Source: Promethearchaeota archaeon (GTDB taxonomy: Archaea; Asgardarchaeota; Lokiarchaeia; Sigynarchaeales; SOKP01). Taken from it: a stretch of 26,325 bases of DNA. A program made the translations under genes and the position numbers. Numbering within the stretch: position 1 is the first letter of the stretch; each line of letters opens with the position of its first letter. The stretch is taken from the NCBI GenBank assembly GCA_016839905.1, contig JAEOTJ010000146.1, positions 1 to 26,325 on the forward strand. Direction: 5' to 3'. Below the pieces are notes generated by a model. The model worked only from the letters and a program-made list of their open reading frames with translations. It made no database searches and was not told the DNA's origin. Shown here in pieces: positions 1 to 7,873 of the stretch.

Positions 1-920
1 GTGTTTATTATGTAGATATCAATGCTATAGATGATAGTCTTATCAAAAATGAACAAGCTATAAACAATGGAACTACGTTTACAGTCGTAGAAATCATTCC
101 TCCATCAATTACGGATATACAAGTAAGCGATGATCCATTAGAATCTGGAAACATTCAAACTATAACTGCGAATATTAGCGATGGTTCTGGAATTTTTAAC
201 GCTACAGCTTATATAGAATTTCCAGATGAAACAATTATTGCTACTATAGAGATGGTAGATGATGGTACGAATGGTGATGCCACATCCGGAGATAAAATTT
301 ATACATGTCAATGGGACTCAACTTCTGCAGCTGAAGGTTATTATTATGTAGATATCAATGCTATAGATGATAGTCTTGCCAAAAATGAACAAGTTATAAA
401 CAATGGTGCTAATTTTACAGTCTCAGAGCATAACCTACCAGAAGCAAATGATGTAAATATTATAGATCTTAATGGTGGAGAGGTTGAAATTGAGGATTCA
501 TTGAAAATTGAGATAAATGCCACGGATGATACTGGTATAACAAGTGTTACGATAGAGGTTGAAAAACCTGATGAGACAGTTGTTTTAACAATATTATTAT
601 ATGATGATGGTTCTCACGGGGATACTGATCCGGGAGACGGAAATTACACAAATATCTGGGATGTTTCTGGTTTAACCGATGGGGGAACATACTATTTTGA
701 CGTTAGGATCGTTGATAGTAGCGTAAATCTAAATGAATTTAATATGAATAATGTATTTAATTTTACAATCTCAGATGATGATGCAGGGGATAATGATGGA
801 GAAACGCCATCTGAGCCCCCCGATAATACTTTGGGCATCTATATCTTAGCCTTTTTGGTGATTGGGGTAGCTGGAGTAATAATACTTGGAAAACGTAAGA
901 AAAGGGCATTACCTTTTTAA
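1..920 (+). CDS. Surface protein with tandem Ig-like repeats and C-terminal membrane anchor (5' end missing)
   Basis: The frame is open from base 3, so the gene starts left of the window; the ATG at 252 is internal. The visible 305 residues form roughly three repeat modules of about 112-115 residues. Each contains an acidic loop of the pattern DDG-x-x-GD-x-x-x-GD-x-x-Y, then YYYVDI-like strands and an FTV/FTI end. This loop is typical of 'choice-of-anchor X' type extracellular modules and probably binds calcium. The first two module ends are almost identical in DNA (about bases 5-92 and 341-428, spacing 336). The protein ends with an acidic linker, a hydrophobic segment (bases about 825-885, IYILAFLVIGVAGVIIL) and a basic tail KRKKRALPF, so it is a membrane-anchored exterior protein with a short cytoplasmic end. 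The function beyond surface display or adhesion is unknown. Confidence in protein class is high, in exact family moderate. Confidence 0.85.
   Translation, partial: VYYVDINAIDDSLIKNEQAINNGTTFTVVEIIPPSITDIQVSDDPLESGNIQTITANISDGSGIFNATAYIEFPDETIIATIEMVDDGTNGDATSGDKIYTCQWDSTSAAEGYYYVDINAIDDSLAKNEQVINNGANFTVSEHNLPEANDVNIIDLNGGEVEIEDSLKIEINATDDTGITSVTIEVEKPDETVVLTILLYDDGSHGDTDPGDGNYTNIWDVSGLTDGGTYYFDVRIVDSSVNLNEFNMNNVFNFTISDDDAGDNDGETPSEPPDNTLGIYILAFLVIGVAGVIILGKRKKRALPF
5..428 (+). repeat. Two near-identical copies of a module end, 336 bp apart
   Basis: Bases about 5-92 and 341-428 match with only a few substitutions (both read YYVDINAIDDS, then K-N-E-Q and an FTV end). The 336-base spacing is a multiple of three, so this is an in-frame duplication of a 112-residue module. 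The third module (about 690-775) is diverged, so the first two are the younger pair. Confidence 0.8.
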
Positions 921-923
921 TTC

Positions 924-1026
924 TTTTTTTTTTTTTAGATAATGATTATATTAATTCATTGGCTTTTTGCTTTAAATCACGTAATTTTAATCTTTTTTTT
1001 TTTTTAATCCAATTTCTTTTTTTTTT
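924..1026 (+). terminator. Three successive T-tracts after the surface-protein gene
   Basis: T-runs at 924-936 (13 T), 993-1005 (13 T) and 1017-1026 (10 T) follow the stop codon without an obvious GC-rich hairpin. Archaeal RNA polymerase stops at T-runs in the non-template strand, so this is a strong factor-independent terminator in series. The rest of the 921-1208 gap is AT-rich and holds only the trpD promoter. Confidence 0.7.
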
Positions 1027-1161
1027 ACCAATTGAATTCATCAATTAACCATTCTTTAAAATCAGCTTATTTTTGAAGAAATTTAACTCTTAAAATTATT
1101 TTTTTCATTCATAAAAATAAAAATGTGGAAATAATTAATTAAGAATAATGCTTCTAAAGAA

Positions 1162-1170
1162 TTATAAATA
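1162..1170 (+). promoter_or_regulatory. TATA box of the trp operon
   Basis: TTATAAATA centred near 1166 matches the archaeal TATA consensus. Transcription should begin about 26 bases downstream, near 1192, leaving a short leader before trpD. An ATG lies at 1191-1193 exactly where the transcript should start, and it is closed by TGA after four codons. Confidence 0.6.
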
Positions 1171-1238
1171 TAAATTTGATAAAAACGATAATGACACACA
1201 TGTGAAATGTGAATAAAAATACGAAAGAATTGGTTAAA

Positions 1239-2294
1239 ATGTCTGAAGAAAAAATAGTTGAAGGTTTAAAAAAAATCACTCAAAATATAAGCTTGACAAG
1301 TGAAGAAGCAGAAAATATAATGAGAGAAATAATGTCGGGTAAAGTACAGGACGCTCAATTAGGGGCATTCCTAACAGCATTAACCATGAAGGGAGAGTCG
1401 ATTGAGGAGATTATGGGGTGTGCTCGAATAATGAGAGAATTTGCAAATCAAATTAAACCTAATGTAGAAGGAGATTTATTAGATACGTGTGGAACGGGAG
1501 GAGATAAAATTAAAACATTCAATATTAGTACAATTTCAGCCTTAGTTGTTGCAGGAGCGGGAATACACGTTGCAAAACATGGGAATCGTGCTGTAACTAG
1601 TAAGTGTGGTAGTGCAGATTTATTAGAGGGATTAGGAGTAAAAATTGATTTACCTCCTGAAGAAGTAAAGACTTGTATTGAAAAAATAGGTATTGGGTTC
1701 ATGTTTGCGCCTTTATTTCATCCAGCAATGAAATATGCCATGCCTACTAGAAGGGCTCTAAAATTACGAACCGTGTTTAATATACTTGGACCATTAACTA
1801 ATCCCGCAAATGCTAAATGTCATGTATTAGGTGTTTTTAAGAAAGATTTAGCTCCTGTTATGGCCAAGGTTTTAAACGGCTTGGGAGCGAAACATATTTA
1901 TACTGTTCATAACTCGTGTGGTATAGATGAAGTAGCACCAGTAGGAATAAACTATATTACAGAAGTTAATAATGGAAAGATTGAAAGCTATGCAATAACA
2001 AATGAAGATTTTAATCTTCCTGATTGTTCTATTAAGGATATCTTAGCAGGAAATGTTGAAGATAATATTAAAATTGCTATCAATATCTTAAAGAATAAGG
2101 TTAAAGATTCAAAATATAACACGGTTTTAATGAACGCCGCACTAGCTCTTAAAAGTATAAATAAAGCAAGTGATCTTGAAGACGGTATCTTAATAGCTAA
2201 AAATACTATAGAAGTTGGAAAGGCATTTGATAAACTTAAAGAATTTATTGAGGCTTCTGGCGGAAATCAAGACAAATTAATGAGTTTATTATAA
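1239..2294 (+). CDS. trpD: Anthranilate phosphoribosyltransferase
   Basis: Transfers phosphoribose from PRPP to anthranilate, the second step of tryptophan synthesis from chorismate. Counting from the ATG at 1239 (351 residues, close to the usual ~340), the PRPP loop CGTGGD is at 84-89, followed by KHGNRAVTSKCGSAD at 113-127, PTRRALKLRTVFNILGPLTNP in the middle and the DEVAP motif. An N-terminal helical domain with LTSEEA and MKGES precedes them. An in-frame GTG at 1209 would add ten residues; I prefer the ATG because family members usually begin about 15-20 residues before the LTxEEA helix, but neither start has a clear Shine-Dalgarno sequence. First gene of a trpD-C-F-B operon, 19 bases ahead of trpC. 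No fused trpG domain is present. Confidence 0.96.
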   Translation: MSEEKIVEGLKKITQNISLTSEEAENIMREIMSGKVQDAQLGAFLTALTMKGESIEEIMGCARIMREFANQIKPNVEGDLLDTCGTGGDKIKTFNISTISALVVAGAGIHVAKHGNRAVTSKCGSADLLEGLGVKIDLPPEEVKTCIEKIGIGFMFAPLFHPAMKYAMPTRRALKLRTVFNILGPLTNPANAKCHVLGVFKKDLAPVMAKVLNGLGAKHIYTVHNSCGIDEVAPVGINYITEVNNGKIESYAITNEDFNLPDCSIKDILAGNVEDNIKIAINILKNKVKDSKYNTVLMNAALALKSINKASDLEDGILIAKNTIEVGKAFDKLKEFIEASGGNQDKLMSLL

Positions 2295-2313
2295 AAAAAA
2301 TAATTTGAGATTA

Positions 2314-3111
2314 ATGATTTCAAATAAAATAAAAGAAATAGTTGACCAAAGGAAAGAATCTATTCAAAGAGATAAAGATTTCAAAAGAGAGATCGCTATT
2401 GAAGTATTTAAAGATGATCGGATACCTTTAAGTGAATCTATTAGAATAAATCAAGACATTTCTATTATCTCAGAAATCAAGCCAGCCTCTCCTACTTTAG
2501 GAGATATTAAAAAGGATATTGATGTTAAAAATGTGGCTACTGAAATGGAAAGTGCCGGAGTAATTGGATTAAGTGTCTTAACAGAACCAAATTATTTCAA
2601 TGGATCATATGAAAACCTTAAATTAGCTGTAGAAAACACGAAATTACCATGTTTAATGAAGGATTTTGTTGTTGATGAGGTCCAATATAAAATTGCTGCT
2701 CAAGTAGGAGCAACTAATATATTGATTATAAATTCTATTTGCAATTTAGAAGATTCCTATCGCACAGCTTTAGAATTTGATTTAGAACCCTTAATAGAAA
2801 TCCATAATATCGAAGAGATTAATGATATTCGGCATTTACTCGATATTGGGCTTAAACCTGCATTAATAGGAGTAAATAATCGCAATTTAAAAACTTTAGA
2901 GATCAATTTGAATACATCTAAATTAATAATTCCGAAATTAAAGGAAGAATTTGGTGATAAAATTCAAGTTGTTAGCGAAAGTGGGATAAATACTGTAGAA
3001 GATATTAATTCTATACTTCCATATAAGGCGGATGCGTTTTTAATCGGTTCTTCGATAATGCAATCGAAAAATATTAAAGAAAAAATCTTGGAGTTGAGGG
3101 GAGTAAACTAA
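2314..3111 (+). CDS. trpC: Indole-3-glycerol-phosphate synthase
   Basis: Closes the ring of CdRP to give indole-3-glycerol phosphate. The 265-residue protein is a single TIM barrel. Visible active-site positions are E54 and K56 in SEIKPASP, K116 in LMKDFVVDE, E162 in LIEIHN, N188/N189 in IGVNNRNL and E222 in VSESGI, with the phosphate-binding end DAFLIGSSIM. The ATG at 2314 is preferred to a TTG at 2305 because it keeps a normal length and places an AAT/TTGAGA stretch upstream. The stop codon overlaps the ATG of trpF by one base (TAATG at 3109-3113), indicating translational coupling. It is not fused to trpF, unlike the enterobacterial enzyme. Confidence 0.96.
   Translation: MISNKIKEIVDQRKESIQRDKDFKREIAIEVFKDDRIPLSESIRINQDISIISEIKPASPTLGDIKKDIDVKNVATEMESAGVIGLSVLTEPNYFNGSYENLKLAVENTKLPCLMKDFVVDEVQYKIAAQVGATNILIINSICNLEDSYRTALEFDLEPLIEIHNIEEINDIRHLLDIGLKPALIGVNNRNLKTLEINLNTSKLIIPKLKEEFGDKIQVVSESGINTVEDINSILPYKADAFLIGSSIMQSKNIKEKILELRGVN
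3096..3103 (+). promoter_or_regulatory. Ribosome binding site of trpF
   Basis: GAGGGGAG ends seven bases before the trpF ATG and lies inside the end of trpC. It is one of the strongest Shine-Dalgarno sequences in the window, and it contrasts with the leaderless look of first genes. Confidence 0.7.
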
Positions 3112-3764
3112 TGGAATATGTAAAAATCTGTGGTTTAAAGAATTCTCAAGATATAGAGCTCTGTATTGATCAAGGAGCAGATGCAGTCGGTTTTATATAT
3201 AATGTTCCCAAATCTCCAAGAAATTTAGAAAAACCAGTATTAACAGAAATCCTTAGCAATATAAAAAAGAATATTTTAACTGTATTAGTTAGTAAATTTT
3301 CAAGTATCTCTGAATTAGAGAGCATAATGAGTTCTTTTAAAGTAGATCTATATCAAATACATGTATCTTTTGATCTTAGAGAGTTGGATAAAATAAATAG
3401 TGATTTAAAAAAAAAAATTATTTTAGCACTAAAGGTTAATCAATCCAATAAAGAAGAGATTATTAAACAAATTAATCAATATAATGACCAAGTTTTCGCA
3501 TTCTTACTTGATAATAGCGAAGGTCATGGCACCAAGTTAAATTTTAATATTATGAGAGAAATTTTAAATCAAATCAATAATGCAAGAGTAATACTTGCAG
3601 GGGGTATTGATATAGATAACATTGAGAAAATAATTAATGATTTAAATCCTTATGGAGTTGATGTTAGTAGCTCCCTAGAGATAGAGAAAGGAATTAAAGA
3701 TCCTGAGAAAATTAAGCGATTTTTAATAAAAATTAAAGATATAATAAAAAATAAAAGAGATTGA
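3111..3764 (+). CDS. trpF: Phosphoribosylanthranilate isomerase
   Basis: Isomerises N-(5'-phosphoribosyl)anthranilate to CdRP, the substrate of the upstream trpC product. The 217-residue TIM-barrel protein begins with the signature VKICGL (catalytic Cys7), followed by [16 protein letters not shown], a general-acid Asp at 134 ([11 protein letters not shown]), and the phosphate-binding ends ILAGGID and [11 protein letters not shown]. The usual VQLHG strand is replaced by YQIHV (81-85), a mild divergence. The start is fixed by the TAATG overlap with trpC and the Shine-Dalgarno upstream. Its stop TGA (3762-3764) lies five bases before the trpB ATG. Confidence 0.95.
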   Translation: MEYVKICGLKNSQDIELCIDQGADAVGFIYNVPKSPRNLEKPVLTEILSNIKKNILTVLVSKFSSISELESIMSSFKVDLYQIHVSFDLRELDKINSDLKKKIILALKVNQSNKEEIIKQINQYNDQVFAFLLDNSEGHGTKLNFNIMREILNQINNARVILAGGIDIDNIEKIINDLNPYGVDVSSSLEIEKGIKDPEKIKRFLIKIKDIIKNKRD

Positions 3765-3769
3765 AAATA

Positions 3770-4987
3770 ATGGATTATATAGGGAACCATCCAAAGGGGC
3801 TTGGTAAGTTTGGTGAATTTGGAGGAATTTTTGCACCAGAAATTCTAATGCCAGCATTAACAGAACTTTCTGAAGCTTTTAATAAATATGTTCTTGATGA
3901 ACAATTTCAAAAAGAATTTAAGGAAATCCTTCATTACTATAGTGGAAGACCTACACCTTTATATTATGCCTCAAGATTAAGCGAAAATATTGGATGTAAA
4001 GTTTATTTAAAGCGGGAAGATTTAAACCATGGAGGGGCTCATAAAATTAATAATGTAATGGGGCAAGCCCTTCTCGCGAAAAAGATGGGGAAAAAGAAGC
4101 TTATAGCTGAAACAGGAGCAGGTCAGCATGGATTTGCCACGGTTATTGCTGGGGCGTACTTTGGAATGCCTACAAAAATATTTATGGGTGAAATTGATAT
4201 CGTCAGACAAGCATATAATGTATACAGGATGCAACTTCTTGGTGCTGAAGTTGTACCTGTTAAATCTGGTTCAAGAACATTAAAAGATGCTGTAAATGAA
4301 GGTCTTAGATACTGGATTGCCAATGTGCATGATACACATTATTTAATGGGAAGTGTTGTTGGACCACATCCATATCCATTGATGGTGAGAGAATTTCAAA
4401 GAATTATCGGAAGAGAAACTAAGAAACAAATAATGGAACTGGAAGGAAAACTCCCCAATTATATAATTGCCTGTATCGGTGGTGGAAGTAATGCGATTGG
4501 AATTATGTATGATTTTATTAATGATGAAGATGTCAAGTTAATAGGAGTTGAGGCTGCGGGTGAGGGTAAAGATACAGATAAACATTCAATAGCTTTAGGT
4601 TTGGGGCGCAAAGGAGTATTACATGGTTCATTAATGTATCTTCTTCAAGATAATTTCGGTCAAATTCTTGAAACTCATAGTGTATCTGCTGGACTTGATT
4701 ATCCTGGAGTTGGTCCAGAACATTGTTTCTTAAAGGAACTTAATAGGTTAAGGGTGGAGACTGCTTCAGATAATGAGACATTAGATGCATTCAAGAAACT
4801 TTCTAACCTTGAAGGGATCATTCCTGCTCTTGAAAGCTCGCATGCTTTGGCCTATTTAGAGAAATTAAAGGAAGAATTAAAAAAAAATGATATTGTTGTG
4901 ATAAATTTAAGTGGAAGCGGGAGTAAAGATTTATCAATAGTTTCTGAGCATATAAAATTTAAGATTAATCCAAAAAAAATTATGTAG
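3770..4987 (+). CDS. trpB: Tryptophan synthase beta subunit
   Basis: PLP enzyme that joins indole and serine to make tryptophan. Counting from the ATG at 3770 (405 residues), the PLP lysine is K92 in GGAHKINN, the catalytic glutamate E114 is in AETGAGQHG, the phosphate loop GGGSNAIG is near 238, and the late motifs [24 protein letters not shown] and NLSGSGSKD are all present. This is the TrpB1 type (with [21 protein letters not shown]) that normally pairs with TrpA. One variation is HGGAHK where many enzymes have HTGAHK. A TTG at 3761 would overlap trpF; the ATG is more likely. Last gene of the operon. trpA does not follow, so the alpha subunit must be encoded elsewhere or indole supplied another way. 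Confidence 0.96.
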   Translation: MDYIGNHPKGLGKFGEFGGIFAPEILMPALTELSEAFNKYVLDEQFQKEFKEILHYYSGRPTPLYYASRLSENIGCKVYLKREDLNHGGAHKINNVMGQALLAKKMGKKKLIAETGAGQHGFATVIAGAYFGMPTKIFMGEIDIVRQAYNVYRMQLLGAEVVPVKSGSRTLKDAVNEGLRYWIANVHDTHYLMGSVVGPHPYPLMVREFQRIIGRETKKQIMELEGKLPNYIIACIGGGSNAIGIMYDFINDEDVKLIGVEAAGEGKDTDKHSIALGLGRKGVLHGSLMYLLQDNFGQILETHSVSAGLDYPGVGPEHCFLKELNRLRVETASDNETLDAFKKLSNLEGIIPALESSHALAYLEKLKEELKKNDIVVINLSGSGSKDLSIVSEHIKFKINPKKIM

Positions 4988-5045
4988 TCTCTGTTAATTT
5001 TGATAAAATAAAAAAAGTTTTAATGATTTATTTTAATGATAGATT

Positions 5046-6587
5046 ATGTCAAAAGTTAAAGATGTTTATAAGGAAATCGAAAAAATTATCGGCAAGGATT
5101 ATATTACAGAAAAGGATTTCATGAAAGCAGCATATTCAAGAAATGTGGATCCTGCTTTTCCAGATCGATGGGCAGATATGATTGTAAGACCAGAAACTAC
5201 TGAGGAGGTATCTGAGATCGTTAAGATTGCTAATAAATATAAGATTTCTATTGTTCCAAGAGGAGGTGGTGCTGACCTCGTAGGAGGTTCAGTAACAGAA
5301 GGAGGAATCCTTTTAGATCTCACTCGTATGAACAAAATAATAGAAATCAATGAAAAAGATTTTTATATTGTGGTAGAATGTGGAATTACTTGGGGGGAAT
5401 TGGATTCTGTATTGGCAGAGAAAGGCTTAACCACTGGTTTTTTAGGGCCAGGAAGCGGATTTAGTGCAACCGTAGGAGGAGGTCTTTCAAATAGTACAGC
5501 GGGGTTTGGGTCCACTAAATATGGATTAGTCCCGGATATATGCTTAGGAGTAGAAGTAGTCCTACCTAATCCTGAAGGGACTATTCTAAAAACAGGATCA
5601 GCCGCTAATAAATATGCGAAGCCTTTTTGTCGTTATGGCGTTGCTCCCGATTTTACGGGTCTTTTTATGGGAGATGTAGGGACGATGGGTATCAAAACGA
5701 AAGCATACTTGCGAATAGTTAAAGATCCACCATTAAAACAAATGAGATGCTATATGCTCAATAAAAACGATTATATTAAAGTTTATGAGCTATTACACGA
5801 AGTTCAATCAGAAATTGCTGATGGTTTACATGATATGATTGTAATTCCTCTTCCAGTGGTAAGAATAAAGTCAGGTATGGCTAAAAATAAACCCACAAAA
5901 AGAGCTAGATTAAGAGGTTCAGTATTTCAAATAGGATTAGAAGCACATGACCGAAGAATAATGGATGTCTATTTAGAAAAACTGAACGAAATAATGACTA
6001 AAGATAATGTTTGTCGACCATTTGAGTGGCAAGAAATCGATCTAGATGTCCCATTGTCAACAGATTGGAATTTTAATTATAAATTTGCTTTTACATATTT
6101 TAATCAGTATATTTCTGTTGTTCCCCCTAAAATTTCATGTACTACTTGTCATAAAATTCCGATTTCGTATATTCCTGAAGCAGAACAGTTAAGTAATAAA
6201 TTTGATGCTAAATTTAGAGAAGAATTCCCCCCGGACAGCGTCTCACTATTCGCTACCGTAATATATTTGTTACCAAATGGACATTGTGTATTTGTTGGAG
6301 GTTTTAACGCAGATAACACAGATGAACAACATGATATAGCAATGAAATTATGGCATAAAAAGTTGAGAGCTCAAACACGATATGGGGGGGCTCATTATTG
6401 GCTTGGTGAATCAATTTCTCAATCTATAGTTGAATCAGGAGCCTATACTCCTGAATTTGCTCAATTTTTCAAGGATATAAAGAAAACAGTTGATCCAAAT
6501 TACCTTCTCAGCCCAAAAAAATTCCATATGTATAGTTATGAAGATGATATTTCAACATATTTGATAGAGGATGAAGATTATAAATAA
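5046..6587 (+). CDS. FAD-linked oxidase / hydroxyacid dehydrogenase-like protein (GlcD family)
   Basis: 513-residue flavoprotein of the FAD-binding-4 (PCMH/VAO) superfamily. The N-terminal FAD domain shows PRGGGADLVGGS (71-82), LDLTRMNKI, ATVGGGLSNS (141-150) and GLFMGDVGTMGI (205-216). The C-terminal substrate cap ends with DPNYLLSPKKF, matching the family's usual 'DPxxxLNPGK' end. Members oxidise D-lactate, glycolate or similar hydroxyacids, or act as alkyl-DHAP synthase; the substrate here cannot be read from sequence. C365 and C368 form CTTCH in the cap, unusual for the family. No signal peptide, so cytoplasmic. The next gene, 11 bases on, is HdrD-like, the arrangement seen in lactate/glycolate dehydrogenases that pass electrons from FAD to iron-sulfur clusters. 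Upstream, 58 AT-rich bases separate it from trpB and may hold a promoter. Confidence 0.85.
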   Translation: MSKVKDVYKEIEKIIGKDYITEKDFMKAAYSRNVDPAFPDRWADMIVRPETTEEVSEIVKIANKYKISIVPRGGGADLVGGSVTEGGILLDLTRMNKIIEINEKDFYIVVECGITWGELDSVLAEKGLTTGFLGPGSGFSATVGGGLSNSTAGFGSTKYGLVPDICLGVEVVLPNPEGTILKTGSAANKYAKPFCRYGVAPDFTGLFMGDVGTMGIKTKAYLRIVKDPPLKQMRCYMLNKNDYIKVYELLHEVQSEIADGLHDMIVIPLPVVRIKSGMAKNKPTKRARLRGSVFQIGLEAHDRRIMDVYLEKLNEIMTKDNVCRPFEWQEIDLDVPLSTDWNFNYKFAFTYFNQYISVVPPKISCTTCHKIPISYIPEAEQLSNKFDAKFREEFPPDSVSLFATVIYLLPNGHCVFVGGFNADNTDEQHDIAMKLWHKKLRAQTRYGGAHYWLGESISQSIVESGAYTPEFAQFFKDIKKTVDPNYLLSPKKFHMYSYEDDISTYLIEDEDYK

Positions 6588-6598
6588 GTGATAAAAAA

Positions 6599-7804
6599 AT
6601 GACTGAGAGTAATCCAGAGGGAAAATATAAACATTTAGCTAAGTTAAAAAAGGATATTCTTTTTTGTATTAGCTGTGGAGATTGTCGTGAAGCAACGGAC
6701 AACACTGCCGAACCTCAAAAATGGGGCGTCTGTGTAGCAAAAGAGCATACATCTGGTTTTGAACCATTCTTTGGTAGGGGAAAAATGCAAATTATTCGTT
6801 CTATATGGCAGGGTAAGCTAGATTTAAGTAAAGATTTAGCAGAAGTATTTTTCCAATGTCCAACCTGTAATGCATGTTCAAAAGCATGCTCCTATGAAAA
6901 AGATAACGTTGCTTTTTATGAAGCTCTTAGAGCAGAACTTGTTGATGCCGGGTGTGGTTTAGAAGCTCATATACCAATGAACCAAGCTATGGTAGAATTG
7001 CTAAATCCATATGGAAGAGATAATAAACAGAAAAATGAGTGGTTAGAAAACCTTGATTTTAAAATTGAGGATCCTGACTCTAAGACAGCAGAGATTCTTT
7101 ATTTTGTAGGTTGTACCGCCGCATTAACTCTAGAGATTCAAAATGTTGCCATAAATACTGCGAAAGTTCTGAATAAACTTGGAATAGATTTCTCAATATA
7201 TGGAGAAAAAGAAATATGTTGTGGTAGTGTTGCAATGAGAACAGGAGATTGGAAAGCATTTAATGATGTTGCATCAAAGAATTATGAACTCTTCAAGAAA
7301 AGTGGTGTAAAAAAGATAATAACGAGCTGTGCTGGTTGTTATAGGACATTAAAAATTGATTATGCTGATTATATCGAAGAATTAGGTATCGAAGTACTCC
7401 ACACGATTGAGTTTCTTCACAAACTCATAAATGAAAAGAATATAGAGCTAAAGAATTTAGGTATAACTGTTACTTATCATGATCCTTGTCACACCGGGAG
7501 GCATATGGGTATTTACGAGGAACCTAGAGACATTTTGAAAAAAATTTCAAATCTAATTGAGATGAAAACAATAAAAGATAGTGCAAAATGTTGCGGAGCT
7601 GGAGGGGGTGTTAAGAAAGGCTTCCCTGAATTATCATTAGAAATAGCAAAAACTAGAATTCAAGAAGCTGAAGAGACAGGGGCAGAATATCTTATAAGTA
7701 TCTGCCCATTTTGTTACAGAAATCTCTCAGATGCTATAAAAGCATTAAATTCAAAAATTAAAATGGTTGATTTATTAGAATTGATAAATCAGGCAATCAT
7801 ATAA
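6599..7804 (+). CDS. HdrD-like (Fe-S)-binding protein with two CCG domains, partner of the FAD oxidase
   Basis: 401-residue cytoplasmic protein of the HdrD/GlpC/LutA type. Cysteines are arranged as an N-terminal cluster (C23, C26, C29, then C45), a second cluster (C87, C90, C93, C97 in CPTCNACSKACS), and two complete CCG domains: C172, C207-C208, C244, C247 and C297, C331-C332, C369, C372. CCG domains hold the non-cubane [4Fe-4S] clusters that reduce the CoM-CoB disulfide in methanogen HdrD. Similar proteins serve as electron carriers for flavin dehydrogenases elsewhere. The first cluster is odd: the fourth cysteine lies 15 residues beyond CxxCxxC instead of three, with no proline. It follows the FAD oxidase by 11 bases, so the two are probably one complex. 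A second, similar gene lies at 19368-20630. Confidence 0.87.
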   Translation: MTESNPEGKYKHLAKLKKDILFCISCGDCREATDNTAEPQKWGVCVAKEHTSGFEPFFGRGKMQIIRSIWQGKLDLSKDLAEVFFQCPTCNACSKACSYEKDNVAFYEALRAELVDAGCGLEAHIPMNQAMVELLNPYGRDNKQKNEWLENLDFKIEDPDSKTAEILYFVGCTAALTLEIQNVAINTAKVLNKLGIDFSIYGEKEICCGSVAMRTGDWKAFNDVASKNYELFKKSGVKKIITSCAGCYRTLKIDYADYIEELGIEVLHTIEFLHKLINEKNIELKNLGITVTYHDPCHTGRHMGIYEEPRDILKKISNLIEMKTIKDSAKCCGAGGGVKKGFPELSLEIAKTRIQEAEETGAEYLISICPFCYRNLSDAIKALNSKIKMVDLLELINQAII

Positions 7805-7840
7805 ACTATATATAATATTTATGATAAATATAATTATTCT

Positions 7841-7850
7841 ATTTATTTAA
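7841..7850 (+). promoter_or_regulatory. Probable TATA box for the decarboxylase-family gene
   Basis: ATTTATTTAA is centred about 27 bases before the ATG at 7874, the spacing for a leaderless transcript. The start has no Shine-Dalgarno. A second TATA-like run lies at 7805-7835, so the exact element is uncertain. Confidence 0.45.
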
Positions 7851-7873
7851 TTTAAATCAGGTTAGTTAAAAAA

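Noticed and set aside
252..920. ATG at 252 as the start of the left-end gene
   Set aside because: The same frame is open back to base 3 and encodes another copy of the repeat module, so 252 is internal.
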